In this document: positions 1-8,190 of the stretch, piece by piece
Layout: the number at the start of each line of letters is the position of its first letter
Position numbering within the stretch: position 1 is the stretch's first letter
Assembly (NCBI GenBank): GCA_964545895.1
Contig: CAZJHS010000045.1
Location: 1 to 24,334 of the forward strand
DNA: 24,334 nucleotides
Direction: 5' to 3'
DNA from: UBA6183 sp964545895
Lineage (GTDB): Bacteria; Bacteroidota; Bacteroidia; UKL13-3
Notes under the pieces: generated by a model
Databases searched by the model: none
What the model was told of the DNA's origin: nothing
The model's input: the letters and a program-made list of their open reading frames with translations, nothing else
Made by a program: the position numbers and the translations under genes

Positions 1-1185
1 ACAGGCGATATGCAATACCAACAAATGTATGTTGATGATGAAAAATCAGGGTATTACAAATCGGTATATTTAAATGGAAACACAGAAGTAGAAGGTTATT
101 ACGAAAATGGTGAACGTGTGGGTGTTTGGGTATTTTACAATCCCAATGGTACTTTAAGTGCGCGCGAGTTTTATATTGATGGCGAAGTGCACGGTAAAGG
201 CGAAGGATTTACCGAAGATGGTAAGCCCGAAGGTTATGCCATGTATAGTTATGGTATGTTTAACAACTATTATCAAGCGGATACAACAGGTAAACTATAC
301 AACCAAACCAACCTTAAATTTGGCACTGGCAATTACACGTTAAAAACACCAAGTGGACGAGTATCGTTTTTTGGGAAATATGTTGGTAGCAAGCGCGATT
401 CGTTATTTACGGGCTATCATCCAAATGGTAAAGTAAGTGTAATTGAACAGCACAAGTATGGTAAACTGAATGGCACTTTTAAACGTTTTCACGAGAATGG
501 CCAAATTAGTTCTGTAGGCCGATACCTAGATGGCGAACAAGATAGTATTTGGAATTACTACGATGAAAATGGTAAACTAACCCGTACGGCAAATCTTAAA
601 GGGGGTAATTATGATGGCAAATATGTGAAGTACTATGGAAACGGTAAGGTTGCTATTGAAGCTAATTACCTTAACGATATGCTACATGGAAATTACAAAA
701 TATATAGTTACGAGGGTGTGCTAATTTTAGATGCCCAATACAATGGTGGTGTAATGGAACAATATACTTATTTGGGTAAAGACGGAAAACCTGTTGCTCC
801 AATTTTGCTTTCTGCAAACGAAACTGCAGATATAAAAACCTACTTTCCTAACGGAAACTTGGCGCTTAGTTTCTCATTAAAAAATGGACTTTACCATGGT
901 AAGCATGAGCGTTATTTCGAAAATGGAAAACTCAACGAATTAATTACTTACGTAAACGGAAACTTTGAAGGCGATTATAAATTGTACGCGCCTAGTGGTA
1001 CCATACTTACTGCAGAAACCTATTACTACGATGAACGTCAAGGTACAGGTTTTTACTACAACGAGGCTGGTAAATTAATTAAAGAAATAAACTACTTGCT
1101 TGGCGTTAAACATGGTGTAAGTAAAACATACGATCCTGCTACTGGAAAAGTATTAAGCACTACCAATTACATGTATAATAAATAG
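1..1185 (+). CDS. MORN_2 / YwqK-like repeat protein, 5' end outside window
   Basis: The protein is built almost entirely of MORN_2-type repeats of roughly 20-25 residues. Each has a Tyr-rich strand with an N-G turn and a G-x-Y/F pair, for example YENG, YHPNG, FHENG, YDENG, YGNG, YFPNG and YFENG. This is the pattern of proteins annotated as YwqK-family antitoxin or MORN repeat variant. Its function is unknown, and the antitoxin name does not prove a toxin partner. The frame is open to base 1, and the first Met (base 10) has no signal peptide or start context, so the gene probably begins upstream of the window. It ends 19 bp before two exported DUF3857 proteins on the same strand and probably shares their transcript. 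Such repeats suit extracytoplasmic or scaffold roles, but that is inference. Confidence 0.8.
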   Translation, partial: TGDMQYQQMYVDDEKSGYYKSVYLNGNTEVEGYYENGERVGVWVFYNPNGTLSAREFYIDGEVHGKGEGFTEDGKPEGYAMYSYGMFNNYYQADTTGKLYNQTNLKFGTGNYTLKTPSGRVSFFGKYVGSKRDSLFTGYHPNGKVSVIEQHKYGKLNGTFKRFHENGQISSVGRYLDGEQDSIWNYYDENGKLTRTANLKGGNYDGKYVKYYGNGKVAIEANYLNDMLHGNYKIYSYEGVLILDAQYNGGVMEQYTYLGKDGKPVAPILLSANETADIKTYFPNGNLALSFSLKNGLYHGKHERYFENGKLNELITYVNGNFEGDYKLYAPSGTILTAETYYYDERQGTGFYYNEAGKLIKEINYLLGVKHGVSKTYDPATGKVLSTTNYMYNK

Positions 1186-1204
1186 CATTTGTAACTTACA
1201 AAAC

Positions 1205-3145
1205 ATGAATAAATATCTGGCCTTAATTGGTATTGCTTGTATTGGCTTAGCCGCCCAAGCACAGCCATTTTATAATTATGCCGAGTTAGATAAAACCTAT
1301 AAAGGACACACCTTGGTGGTACTTAATAGAGAGCAAAATCTAACCATTGGTATGAAAAAAGATAAGTTTGATATTGAATCGGAACACTTAACCCAAGTGT
1401 ACCATATTGATAGCAAAAACATTGGATATAGTGAACGACAGGTAGGCTACTCGCCTACTTTCTTTACTATTAAAAACCTAGAGGCACGCACTTTCATTCC
1501 GCAAGGCGATGGCAAGTACAAGAAGGTTGAAGTTACCGAATTTAAAGATGAAGGTCAGGTTGATTTAGGATCCATTTTTTACGATGGATACCGCTATAAA
1601 AAATTCACCTACGCCTCGCTTACTTCAGGTACCGTTTCTGAAATGAAATATACGTATACCTACCACGACCCTAGTCATTTGGGAGGTTTGTATTTTTATT
1701 GGGGGCCACCACATTTAAAAGTATCATACAAAATAACGGTGAGTGATGAGGTGAAAATTAACTACCGCTTTTTTGGCGATAGCAATTTAATTAACCACAC
1801 GGTTACACGCGAAGGTAAAAACACCATTCACCGCTGGGAAGCTAAAAACATACCTGCCATAAAATCGTATAACGATGCTGTAAACGACCGTTATTTTGAA
1901 CCCCATTTGTATGTATACATCGAATCGTACAAAACTAAAGATGGTTGGCAACCGCTTTTTGGCACAACTGCTAAGCTTTATAATTTTAGCAAAAAGTATA
2001 TCGAAAAAGTTAACCAAAAGCCTATCAGTACAAACCTAAAAAACATAGTCGATTCTATTAAAAACGTATCGACAGCACCTGATGATGTGATACGTAACGT
2101 GTATTATTGGGTACAACAAAACATGCGCTACATTGCGTTTGAGGATGGACTTGGCGGACAAATACCACGCGAAGCAAACGATATTTACGAACAGCGTTTT
2201 GGCGATTGTAAAGACTTTGCCAGCCTTATTACTTTTATGCTTAAAGAGGCCAACATACCAGCCTATTTAACCTGGATTGGCACGCGCGATTTACCTTACG
2301 ATTTTGATCAATTACCTTTAGGTTATGCAAGCAACCATATGATTGCGGCTGTTTACAGAAACAACCAATGGATTTTTATTGATGGCACTTCAAAACACAC
2401 GCCTTATGGTTCGCCATCGGGGTTTATACAAGGTAAAGAAGCGTTGATTGCCATTTCGCCCGATTCGTTTGTGGTGGTAAAGGTTCCTATAATGGCACCT
2501 AATCAAAACCTATACACCGATTCTATTTATTTAACGCTTGATAATGGCGTGTTAAAAGGCACCGACCATGCGCAATACCAAGGTTTTCAGCGTTCGTATT
2601 TAGTAGGCAATTTGTATTACACAGGTATTGATAAACTTAACGACTACCTTAAACTAGTGGTGGCAATGGGTAACAATAAATGCGAAGTAACCGAGGTTTC
2701 GGCATCAAATTATGCCAACAACGATTCGGTGTTACACATTAAAGGTAAGTTTACCCTACCCGATTACGCCAAATCAATTGATAACGATTATTACATTAAC
2801 CTAAACTTGCAAAAGCCATACAGCGGCTTTAAAATTGATACGGTTGGTGCACGTATTGCTTCAAAAGAATTGAACTACACATCAAACGAAACCTATACTT
2901 ATGTGTTAGAAATACCTGCTGGTTATAAAGTAAAAAGCATTCCTAACAATGCCAACTACACATCGCCCAACTTTACCTATAACATAACTTATGTGGTAAA
3001 TGGCAATAAAATAACCCTAAAACAACACACCATAATAAACACACTTGAGGTTAAAAAAGCTGATTTTAACGAATGGAACAAAGCCATTGAAAGCTTAATT
3101 AAGGTGTATAAAGAACAATTAATTATTAGTAAAAACATAAAATAA
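1205..3145 (+). CDS. Exported DUF3857 / transglutaminase-like protein, active-site triad present
   Basis: The N-terminus (residues 1-20, Lys3, hydrophobic core, AQAQ end) is a Sec signal peptide, so the protein probably acts in the periplasm or envelope. A DUF3857-like beta domain spans about 35-250. A transglutaminase-like papain-fold domain spans about 290-410. Its triad can be seen as Cys335 in FGDCKDFASL, His378 in SNHMI and Asp393 in IDGT. The C-terminal part, about 440-646, is a beta-rich DUF3858-like region ending in the KADFNEWNKAIES helix. In bacteria this fold is usually linked to peptide-bond cleavage or cross-linking, but the substrate is unknown. The next gene starts 1 bp after the stop, so the two are surely cotranscribed and probably translationally coupled. 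The family assignment is firm and the reaction is not. Confidence 0.9.
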   Translation: MNKYLALIGIACIGLAAQAQPFYNYAELDKTYKGHTLVVLNREQNLTIGMKKDKFDIESEHLTQVYHIDSKNIGYSERQVGYSPTFFTIKNLEARTFIPQGDGKYKKVEVTEFKDEGQVDLGSIFYDGYRYKKFTYASLTSGTVSEMKYTYTYHDPSHLGGLYFYWGPPHLKVSYKITVSDEVKINYRFFGDSNLINHTVTREGKNTIHRWEAKNIPAIKSYNDAVNDRYFEPHLYVYIESYKTKDGWQPLFGTTAKLYNFSKKYIEKVNQKPISTNLKNIVDSIKNVSTAPDDVIRNVYYWVQQNMRYIAFEDGLGGQIPREANDIYEQRFGDCKDFASLITFMLKEANIPAYLTWIGTRDLPYDFDQLPLGYASNHMIAAVYRNNQWIFIDGTSKHTPYGSPSGFIQGKEALIAISPDSFVVVKVPIMAPNQNLYTDSIYLTLDNGVLKGTDHAQYQGFQRSYLVGNLYYTGIDKLNDYLKLVVAMGNNKCEVTEVSASNYANNDSVLHIKGKFTLPDYAKSIDNDYYINLNLQKPYSGFKIDTVGARIASKELNYTSNETYTYVLEIPAGYKVKSIPNNANYTSPNFTYNITYVVNGNKITLKQHTIINTLEVKKADFNEWNKAIESLIKVYKEQLIISKNIK

Positions 3146-3146
3146 C

Positions 3147-5129
3147 ATGGCCATTATAAACCTAAAAACAACCGCATTAACCGTGGCATTGGCTTGCACT
3201 ATAGTTGCCAAAGCACAAGATTATGCTACTTCTTGCATTACTTACAAATGGAACGAAACGCCTATCAATTACCAACCCGATTCGGCTGATAAAGCAAGCC
3301 CGATGGTATATGTGTTGTACAAGCGAATTAACGAATACGTAGATAACGAAAAAACGGGGCAGCTTGATGCTTATTACGGCACGCATAACATGAAGTATGT
3401 AAACGATGATAAATCGGTGGAGGAAAATAACAAACTGTATATTCCAACCTGGGAAACTCAAAACCTGGTGAGCATACATACACGTGCCATTAAAAACGGT
3501 AAAGTAGTTTTTGAAGCAACCGAAAAAGACTTTATACAAGTGGAAGAAGATGGCAGCAAATACAACATGATTGCCATTAAAGGTCTTGAAAAAGGCATGA
3601 TGGTAGAAACGGTTACTATTATGCGTTTGGTTGATTATGATTTGTACGGCAACGAATATTTTCAGGTAGGAAGCCCAGTAAAACAAGCCGAGTTTTATTT
3701 AATAACGCCTGAGCGTTTAGAGTTTAAATGCAAAGCTTACAACCGTTTTAATGCAATTACCGATTCGGTAAGTAACGAACGCCACGTGTATTTTGGAGCT
3801 ACTAAAAACATACTGGCTTTTGATGAAGAAGAAAAATACTCGTTAGAAAATGCCAATAAAGCTAGGGTTGAATATGTGTTTCATAAAAATACATCAACCA
3901 ATAAACTTAACGCCAAATGGCCAGAGCTAGGACGTATTTTCTTTGATAGAATGAGCTATAACTACGATAAACACCAAAAAGACTTAAGTAAAATATTGGC
4001 AAAAATTGATTTGAAAAGTGCCAAAACTGAGCTTGAAAAAGTGTTTATGATTGAAAATTATTTGAAAACAACCATCTCGGTAAACAATGATGTAACAGAT
4101 GGCGAAACCTATGCCGAAACCGTTAAAAAGAAAGTGGCTTCGCCTTTCCGTTTTAATCAAATTATGGCTCAAACTTTTCGTTTGGCAGGAGTTAATGTAG
4201 AGTACATCCTTACTTGTAAAAAAGATTACAAGCGTTTTGATCCTGAGTTAGACTCTTGGTCGTATTTGCGCAACGTATTGTTTTACTCGCCTGCTACCAA
4301 GCAATACATCGACCCACAAGAACCACTTAAACGCATAGGTTCAATTGGCAATAGCTTTTTAAACCAACATGGGTTATTTATAAAACTATTAACCATTGGC
4401 GATGTAACTACAGCCACCGCTTCGGTTAAATTAATTCCGGGTAACGAGTATCAAGGTAGTATTGATGCCGAAACGTACGACATTACTTTTAATAGCGCTA
4501 ACGATAAAATTAACTTTAACTACAACCGTAAAATGCATGGTTATGCCGAGCAAGGCATAAAAGGCTATTACTACATTATGAATGATGAAAACAAGAAAAC
4601 ATTTATAGAAGGTTTTGTTAAAGGATTAGCTAAAGATGCTACCATTGAAAGCATTGCAGTTGAAAACTACAACCCAACGGTGTTAGATGAGGTAAACAAA
4701 CCATTGGTAATAAACGCTAAGTTGGTAACCGATTACTACTTAGAGCCTGTAGGAAACAACATATTGTTTAAGGTAGGCGAAGTTATTGGACAACAATCGG
4801 AAATGTATGTAGAGAAACCACGCGTAAACCCAATTGATATTGAATGGGCACATCAATACAACCGTGTAATTACCATCACCCTACCCGATGGTTACCAGGC
4901 CAAAGGCTTAGAGAAACTAAACATGGATTACCAATTTAAAAACAGCAACAACCAACCTTCGTATGGTTTTACTTCAACCTATAAATTAGAAGGAAACAAG
5001 CTAACCATATATTGTAACGAGTACTACAACGATTTAAATTACCCTATGGAAGCATTTGCTAACTTTAAAAAGGTAGTAAACGCTGCCGCAGATTTTAATA
5101 AGATTTCTATTTTGTTGGAGAAAAAATAG
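3147..5129 (+). CDS. Exported DUF3857 protein with degenerate transglutaminase domain
   Basis: This is a diverged paralogue of the upstream gene and starts 1 bp after its stop. Residues 1-24 are a signal peptide ending AKAQ. The DUF3857-like region covers about 55-270, the transglutaminase-like fold about 290-400 and the C-terminal beta region about 420-660. Its last helix (AADFNKISILL) resembles that of the neighbour. When the two are aligned by eye, the segment ASPFRFNQIM takes the place of GDCKDFASLI, so Pro333 sits where the catalytic Cys should be. The SNHMI histidine is also absent (WSYLRNVLF), while the Asp of YIDP remains. It is therefore predicted to be catalytically dead, perhaps a partner or substrate-binding subunit of its neighbour. 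A strong terminator follows within 25 bp. Confidence 0.88.
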   Translation: MAIINLKTTALTVALACTIVAKAQDYATSCITYKWNETPINYQPDSADKASPMVYVLYKRINEYVDNEKTGQLDAYYGTHNMKYVNDDKSVEENNKLYIPTWETQNLVSIHTRAIKNGKVVFEATEKDFIQVEEDGSKYNMIAIKGLEKGMMVETVTIMRLVDYDLYGNEYFQVGSPVKQAEFYLITPERLEFKCKAYNRFNAITDSVSNERHVYFGATKNILAFDEEEKYSLENANKARVEYVFHKNTSTNKLNAKWPELGRIFFDRMSYNYDKHQKDLSKILAKIDLKSAKTELEKVFMIENYLKTTISVNNDVTDGETYAETVKKKVASPFRFNQIMAQTFRLAGVNVEYILTCKKDYKRFDPELDSWSYLRNVLFYSPATKQYIDPQEPLKRIGSIGNSFLNQHGLFIKLLTIGDVTTATASVKLIPGNEYQGSIDAETYDITFNSANDKINFNYNRKMHGYAEQGIKGYYYIMNDENKKTFIEGFVKGLAKDATIESIAVENYNPTVLDEVNKPLVINAKLVTDYYLEPVGNNILFKVGEVIGQQSEMYVEKPRVNPIDIEWAHQYNRVITITLPDGYQAKGLEKLNMDYQFKNSNNQPSYGFTSTYKLEGNKLTIYCNEYYNDLNYPMEAFANFKKVVNAAADFNKISILLEKK

Positions 5130-5152
5130 GTTCTTTTTGTTAAAGATATAAA

Positions 5153-5186
5153 AGCCGTTCCGTACTTTTTCGGGACGGCTTTTTTT
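5153..5186 (+). terminator. Intrinsic terminator after the DUF3857 pair
   Basis: A 10-bp stem (5153-5162 AGCCGTTCCG with 5171-5180 CGGGACGGCT, one G-T wobble) carries an 8-nt loop and runs straight into a T tract ending at 5186. It lies 23 bp after the stop codon and ends the 1-5129 transcription unit. Confidence 0.9.
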
Positions 5187-5215
5187 GTTGGTGGTTAGTT
5201 ATTTTAAGGTTAAAA

Positions 5216-5259
5216 TTAACCACAACGAACACAAAGGGAGTAATAAGTGTTGAATTAAG
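5216..5259 (+). repeat. Composite intergenic element, copy 1
   Basis: This 44-bp segment begins TTAACCACAACGA and matches 23856-23899 without gaps at all but about 7 positions. The core is AACCACAACGA(A/G)CACAAAGG, followed by a short TGAATTA-type tail. Both copies are preceded by an AAGGTTA/AGGGTTA heptamer, so this is the same composite unit found in the heptamer region near 23.8 kb. Confidence 0.8.
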
Positions 5260-5297
5260 TTGTAGTTCTATGTTAAAAGCCTTAGGTGCAGACCGAA

Positions 5298-5315
5298 GCC
5301 CCGAGTGCTCGGGGC
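5298..5315. repeat. Perfect GC-rich palindrome (8-bp arms)
   Basis: GCCCCGAG-TG-CTCGGGGC is a perfect inverted repeat with a 2-nt centre in AT-rich surroundings. There is no T tract, so it is not a normal terminator. It shares a CCCGA/TCGGG core with the palindrome at 24317-24334. Confidence 0.75.
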
Positions 5316-5326
5316 AGTAAGCAGAG

Positions 5327-5341
5327 TGTCTCGCTGAGACA
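5327..5341. repeat. Short perfect inverted repeat TGTCTC/GAGACA
   Basis: Arms TGTCTC (5327-5332) and GAGACA (5336-5341) surround the triloop GCT, 11 bp after the GCCCCGAG palindrome. No T tract follows. It may be part of the same intergenic repeat unit. Confidence 0.55.
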
Positions 5342-5578
5342 TTGACGCGCAAGAGAGAGATTGCTGCGCAATTATTGAGTTTTCCAAATCTCGTTTCTCG
5401 CGTCTCTTAGTCTTCCCTTATCGTCTAATTATCTAATCAACACATCATCTAATTATCCTCTTGCAAATTTGCTCTTCTTACTTTATTTTCGATGCTGAAA
5501 CCAACTAAAACCTCATGAAAAAACATACCCTACATGCCCCAAAAAATTCTATAATTTTATTAATCACTAAAAAATAAA

Positions 5579-5607
5579 GCGCACCTAAGTTTCATTAAAA
5601 AGTGCGC
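5579..5607 (-). terminator. GCGCAC/GTGCGC hairpin upstream of mazG-like gene (minus-strand terminator or leader hairpin)
   Basis: Arms GCGCAC (5579-5584) and GTGCGC (5602-5607) flank a 17-nt AT-rich loop. Read on the minus strand, the stem is followed by a T-rich run (TTTATTTTTT), which fits an intrinsic terminator for antisense transcription, although no minus-strand gene lies here. On the plus strand it may be a 5' leader hairpin or an operator of the MazG cassette. The sequence alone does not decide between these. Confidence 0.45.
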
Positions 5608-5653
5608 AGATAATTAATTTACAAGCAACTACAACGTTCAAACTATAAAAATA

Positions 5654-5983
5654 ATGAAGGAAAGCGAAGAAATAATTCAAGCACTTCTGAAATTTAGAAA
5701 TGAGAGAGATTGGGAACAATTTCATAATCCAAAAGATTTGGCTTTGGCGATTAGTATTGAATCCGCTGAACTCTTAGAATTATTTCTTTGGAAGAAACCA
5801 GATGAGGCAAACAAAGAAAAAGTAAAAGAGGAACTTGCAGATATTTTTTCATTTGCGTTTTTACTAGCTGAAAAATATGGATTTGATGTAAAAGAAATTG
5901 TTTTGGATAAAATCAAAAATAACGGAGAAAAATACCCGGTTGATAAATCGAAAGGTAGTGCGAAAAAGTATAATGAATTATGA
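5654..5983 (+). CDS. MazG-like nucleotide pyrophosphohydrolase
   Basis: At 109 residues this is the size of single-domain all-alpha NTP pyrophosphatases (MazG-like / dCTPase class). These hydrolyse (d)NTPs to (d)NMP and pyrophosphate using Mg2+ held by an acidic four-helix bundle. The metal-site motifs can be seen: Glu36-x-x-Glu39 (IESAELLE) on one helix and Glu60-x-x-Asp63 (EELADIFS) on the next, then the conserved basic tail KNNGEKYP (88-95). The start is ATG with no Shine-Dalgarno. Its TGA overlaps the ATG of the next gene (ATGA at 5980-5983), which implies translational coupling and a shared pathway. Small MazG enzymes clear aberrant nucleotides or deplete dNTPs in phage and stress responses. 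Pairing with a nuclease-helicase suggests such a use here, which is inference. Confidence 0.88.
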   Translation: MKESEEIIQALLKFRNERDWEQFHNPKDLALAISIESAELLELFLWKKPDEANKEKVKEELADIFSFAFLLAEKYGFDVKEIVLDKIKNNGEKYPVDKSKGSAKKYNEL

Positions 5984-8190
5984 GTTTGTCTTTTGAATTA
6001 TCAATAGAAGTTTCAGAACAATATCCTTTTCACAAGGATTCACTCAACAAAATTGAGCAGAATCCTTGGGTGAAAAATCAATGGCCTTTAGTTTATTTCA
6101 TTCAAAACAAAAAAATAAAGGCTGCATATGTTGGAGAATCAACTAATGCACTCAGTCGCATAAAAAACCATCTCGGAAACCCTGAACGTTGTAAACTTGA
6201 TACAATTTCAATTATAGGTTCAGACAAATTCAACAAATCTGCAACCCTTGACATCGAGTCAAATCTAATTCAATATATAACATCAGAAGGAACCTACAAC
6301 CTTCAAAATGGTAATTATGGCTTAATAAATCATAATTATTACCAACAAGATCTTTACAAGAATCTTTTTAAAGAGGTTTGGAATAAACTCATTGAGCGGA
6401 AAATTGTAACCAAATCTTTAACTGAAATTGAAAATTCAGAACTATTTAAATACTCACCATATAAAGCACTCAATGAAGATCAATATAATTCGATTATAGA
6501 AATCTTGGATGGTCTCACATCTAAAAAATCGAACAAAATATTTGTAAGCGGAAGCGCTGGAACTGGCAAAACAATTCTTGCCACTTACCTAATCAAACTC
6601 CTAGCTTCAGACATTGATGAATTACAATCAGATGATTATAACGAGGATGAGTTAAAAGAAATTAAGTTAGTAAGAGATTTTAAATCAAAATATCCAAAAG
6701 CCAAAATCGGTTTAGTTGTGGCGATGACATCCCTTCGAGAATCTCTTGAGAATGTTTTTAGAAAAATTCCTGGCTTAAAATCATCTATGGTTATTAATCC
6801 TTCAGATACTTTCAAGTTAAATGAAAAGTATGATTTATTAATAGTTGATGAAGCACATAGACTGAGGAAGTATAAGAATATTAGTTGGATGGGTGCTTTC
6901 AAAAAAAACAATCAAAAGTTAGGATTAGATGACAGTGGTACAGAATTAGATTGGATAATTGCAAACAGTAAAAATCAGTTATTCTTTTATGATTCTGCTC
7001 AGTCAGTAAAACCTTCGGATGTTGATTCGGAAAAGTTTAATAAACTGTTAAATGATAAAAACTCATTACATCTTGAACTAAAATCCCAAATGCGTGTCAA
7101 GGGAGGTAACAATTACATTCAATTTGTTCACGATTTACTAAATATTAATAGACGAAACAAGACGAAATATCAAGAAGACAATTATGAACTCCTCATTTTC
7201 GATAATTTCAATGACTTACATTTCGAGTTGAGCAAAAAAGAGGATGAATTCGGACTATGTAGGATGATTGCAGGTTATTCATGGCCATGGAAATCAAATC
7301 CAAAACTAAACCCTCCACCGCCCTCTGCCACAATCGATATCGAGTTAGATGGTTTAAATTTCAAATGGAATTCCACAGATAAAGATTGGATAAATTCATC
7401 GAATGCGTTTAATGAAATCGGGTGTATTCATACCACACAAGGATATGATTTAAATTATGCTGCAGTGATATTTGGCAAAGAGATAGATTTTGATAAAAAG
7501 ACAAACTCATTAATAATTTACCCAGACAAATATTTTGACATAAATGGTAAGAAGGGTATTTCCGATATTAATATTCTGAAATCATACATAATAAATATTT
7601 ACAAAACTATTATGTACCGCGGCATAAAAGGAACATTCATATATGCATGTAATTTGGGTTTGCGAGAATATTTAAAGGAACATATTGAAACATACAAAAA
7701 GCAAATACCTTTCAGAATTCTCCGTAATGAAGAAGTTAAACCATACATTAATAGCATTCCTTTAATAGACATTTCTGCTGCTGCAGGCAATTTCAGTGAA
7801 TTGCAATCACATTCTGAATTAACATGGATAGAGCCACCTTTCAATATTTCAGCAAAAAAAGGATATTTTGTTTGTAAGGTGGTTGGGGAATCAATGAATA
7901 AACGAATTCCGAATGGTTCATATTGTTTATTTAAGCAGGATGAAGGTGGTTCAAGGAATGGAAAAATAGTATTAGTTGAATCAACTTCCATACATGATTC
8001 AGAGTTTGGTTCAGGCTATACAATTAAAGAATATAATAGCGTGAAAAATGTTTCTGATGAAGGATGGAAGCACGAGTCCATAAGACTTAAGCCATTATCT
8101 AATTTGGAAGAATACGAAGACATTGTTTTATCAGAAGACGACCTATTAAATTTTAAAATTGTTGGAATTTTTGACAGAGTAATCGAATAA
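5980..8190 (+). CDS. GIY-YIG nuclease / DUF2075 (Schlafen group 3) helicase / S24 LexA-like peptidase fusion
   Basis: Three domains occupy 736 residues. (a) About 35-110: a GIY-YIG nuclease-like fold, with VYF (38-40) and YVG (50-52) for the two namesake strands, Arg60, Glu93 and Asn107. (b) About 160-575: a DUF2075 / SLFN-group-3 SF1-type helicase core, with Walker A GSAGTGKT (191-198), Walker B LLIVDEAH (286-293), FFYDSAQ (335-341), KSQMR (368-372), IHTTQGYD (483-490) and YRGIKGTFIYA (546-556). (c) About 593-736: an S24 peptidase with Ser638 in GESMN, Lys683 in TIKEY and an upstream Ala602-Gly603 in the setting SAAAGNF. The Gly-to-Ser spacing of 35 equals that of UmuD. Self-cleavage would free residues 1-602. 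There is no HTH, so it is not a plain repressor. The role is unknown, and nucleic-acid attack triggered by damage or phage is inference. Base and codon use (AAT for Asn) is more AT-rich than in the neighbours. Confidence 0.88.
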   Translation: MSLSFELSIEVSEQYPFHKDSLNKIEQNPWVKNQWPLVYFIQNKKIKAAYVGESTNALSRIKNHLGNPERCKLDTISIIGSDKFNKSATLDIESNLIQYITSEGTYNLQNGNYGLINHNYYQQDLYKNLFKEVWNKLIERKIVTKSLTEIENSELFKYSPYKALNEDQYNSIIEILDGLTSKKSNKIFVSGSAGTGKTILATYLIKLLASDIDELQSDDYNEDELKEIKLVRDFKSKYPKAKIGLVVAMTSLRESLENVFRKIPGLKSSMVINPSDTFKLNEKYDLLIVDEAHRLRKYKNISWMGAFKKNNQKLGLDDSGTELDWIIANSKNQLFFYDSAQSVKPSDVDSEKFNKLLNDKNSLHLELKSQMRVKGGNNYIQFVHDLLNINRRNKTKYQEDNYELLIFDNFNDLHFELSKKEDEFGLCRMIAGYSWPWKSNPKLNPPPPSATIDIELDGLNFKWNSTDKDWINSSNAFNEIGCIHTTQGYDLNYAAVIFGKEIDFDKKTNSLIIYPDKYFDINGKKGISDINILKSYIINIYKTIMYRGIKGTFIYACNLGLREYLKEHIETYKKQIPFRILRNEEVKPYINSIPLIDISAAAGNFSELQSHSELTWIEPPFNISAKKGYFVCKVVGESMNKRIPNGSYCLFKQDEGGSRNGKIVLVESTSIHDSEFGSGYTIKEYNSVKNVSDEGWKHESIRLKPLSNLEEYEDIVLSEDDLLNFKIVGIFDRVIE

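Larger units (their letters stand above)
5187..5653. other. Repeat-rich non-coding gap between the DUF3857 operon and the MazG cassette
   Basis: I see no credible gene in these 467 bp. They hold a heptamer-like AAGGTTA (5206-5212), a 44-bp composite element that recurs at 23856, two short palindromes (5298-5315 and 5327-5341), the perfect palindrome GCAAATTTGC (5463-5472), and a direct repeat TCTAATTATC (5424-5433 and 5448-5457). A GCGCAC/GTGCGC hairpin lies 46 bp before the MazG start. The rest is AT-rich. TATAAT (5550-5555) and TAAGTTTC (5586-5593, one base off TAnnTTTG) are the only promoter-like words I noticed upstream of the cassette, and both are weak. Confidence 0.6.

Noticed and set aside
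1..1185. Reading the YwqK-like protein as the antitoxin of a toxin-antitoxin pair
   Set aside because: No toxin-like gene is adjacent. The neighbours are exported transglutaminase-like proteins, and the repeat fold alone does not imply an antitoxin.
3177..3686. Long antisense open frame (169 residues) within the second DUF3857 gene
   Set aside because: It is a shadow of the real coding strand. It has a hydrophobic composition without family features and lies fully inside a well-supported gene.
5140..5352. 70-residue minus-strand open frame
   Set aside because: It covers the terminator, the composite element and two palindromes, and its translation has no protein-like features. It is an artefact of repeat DNA.
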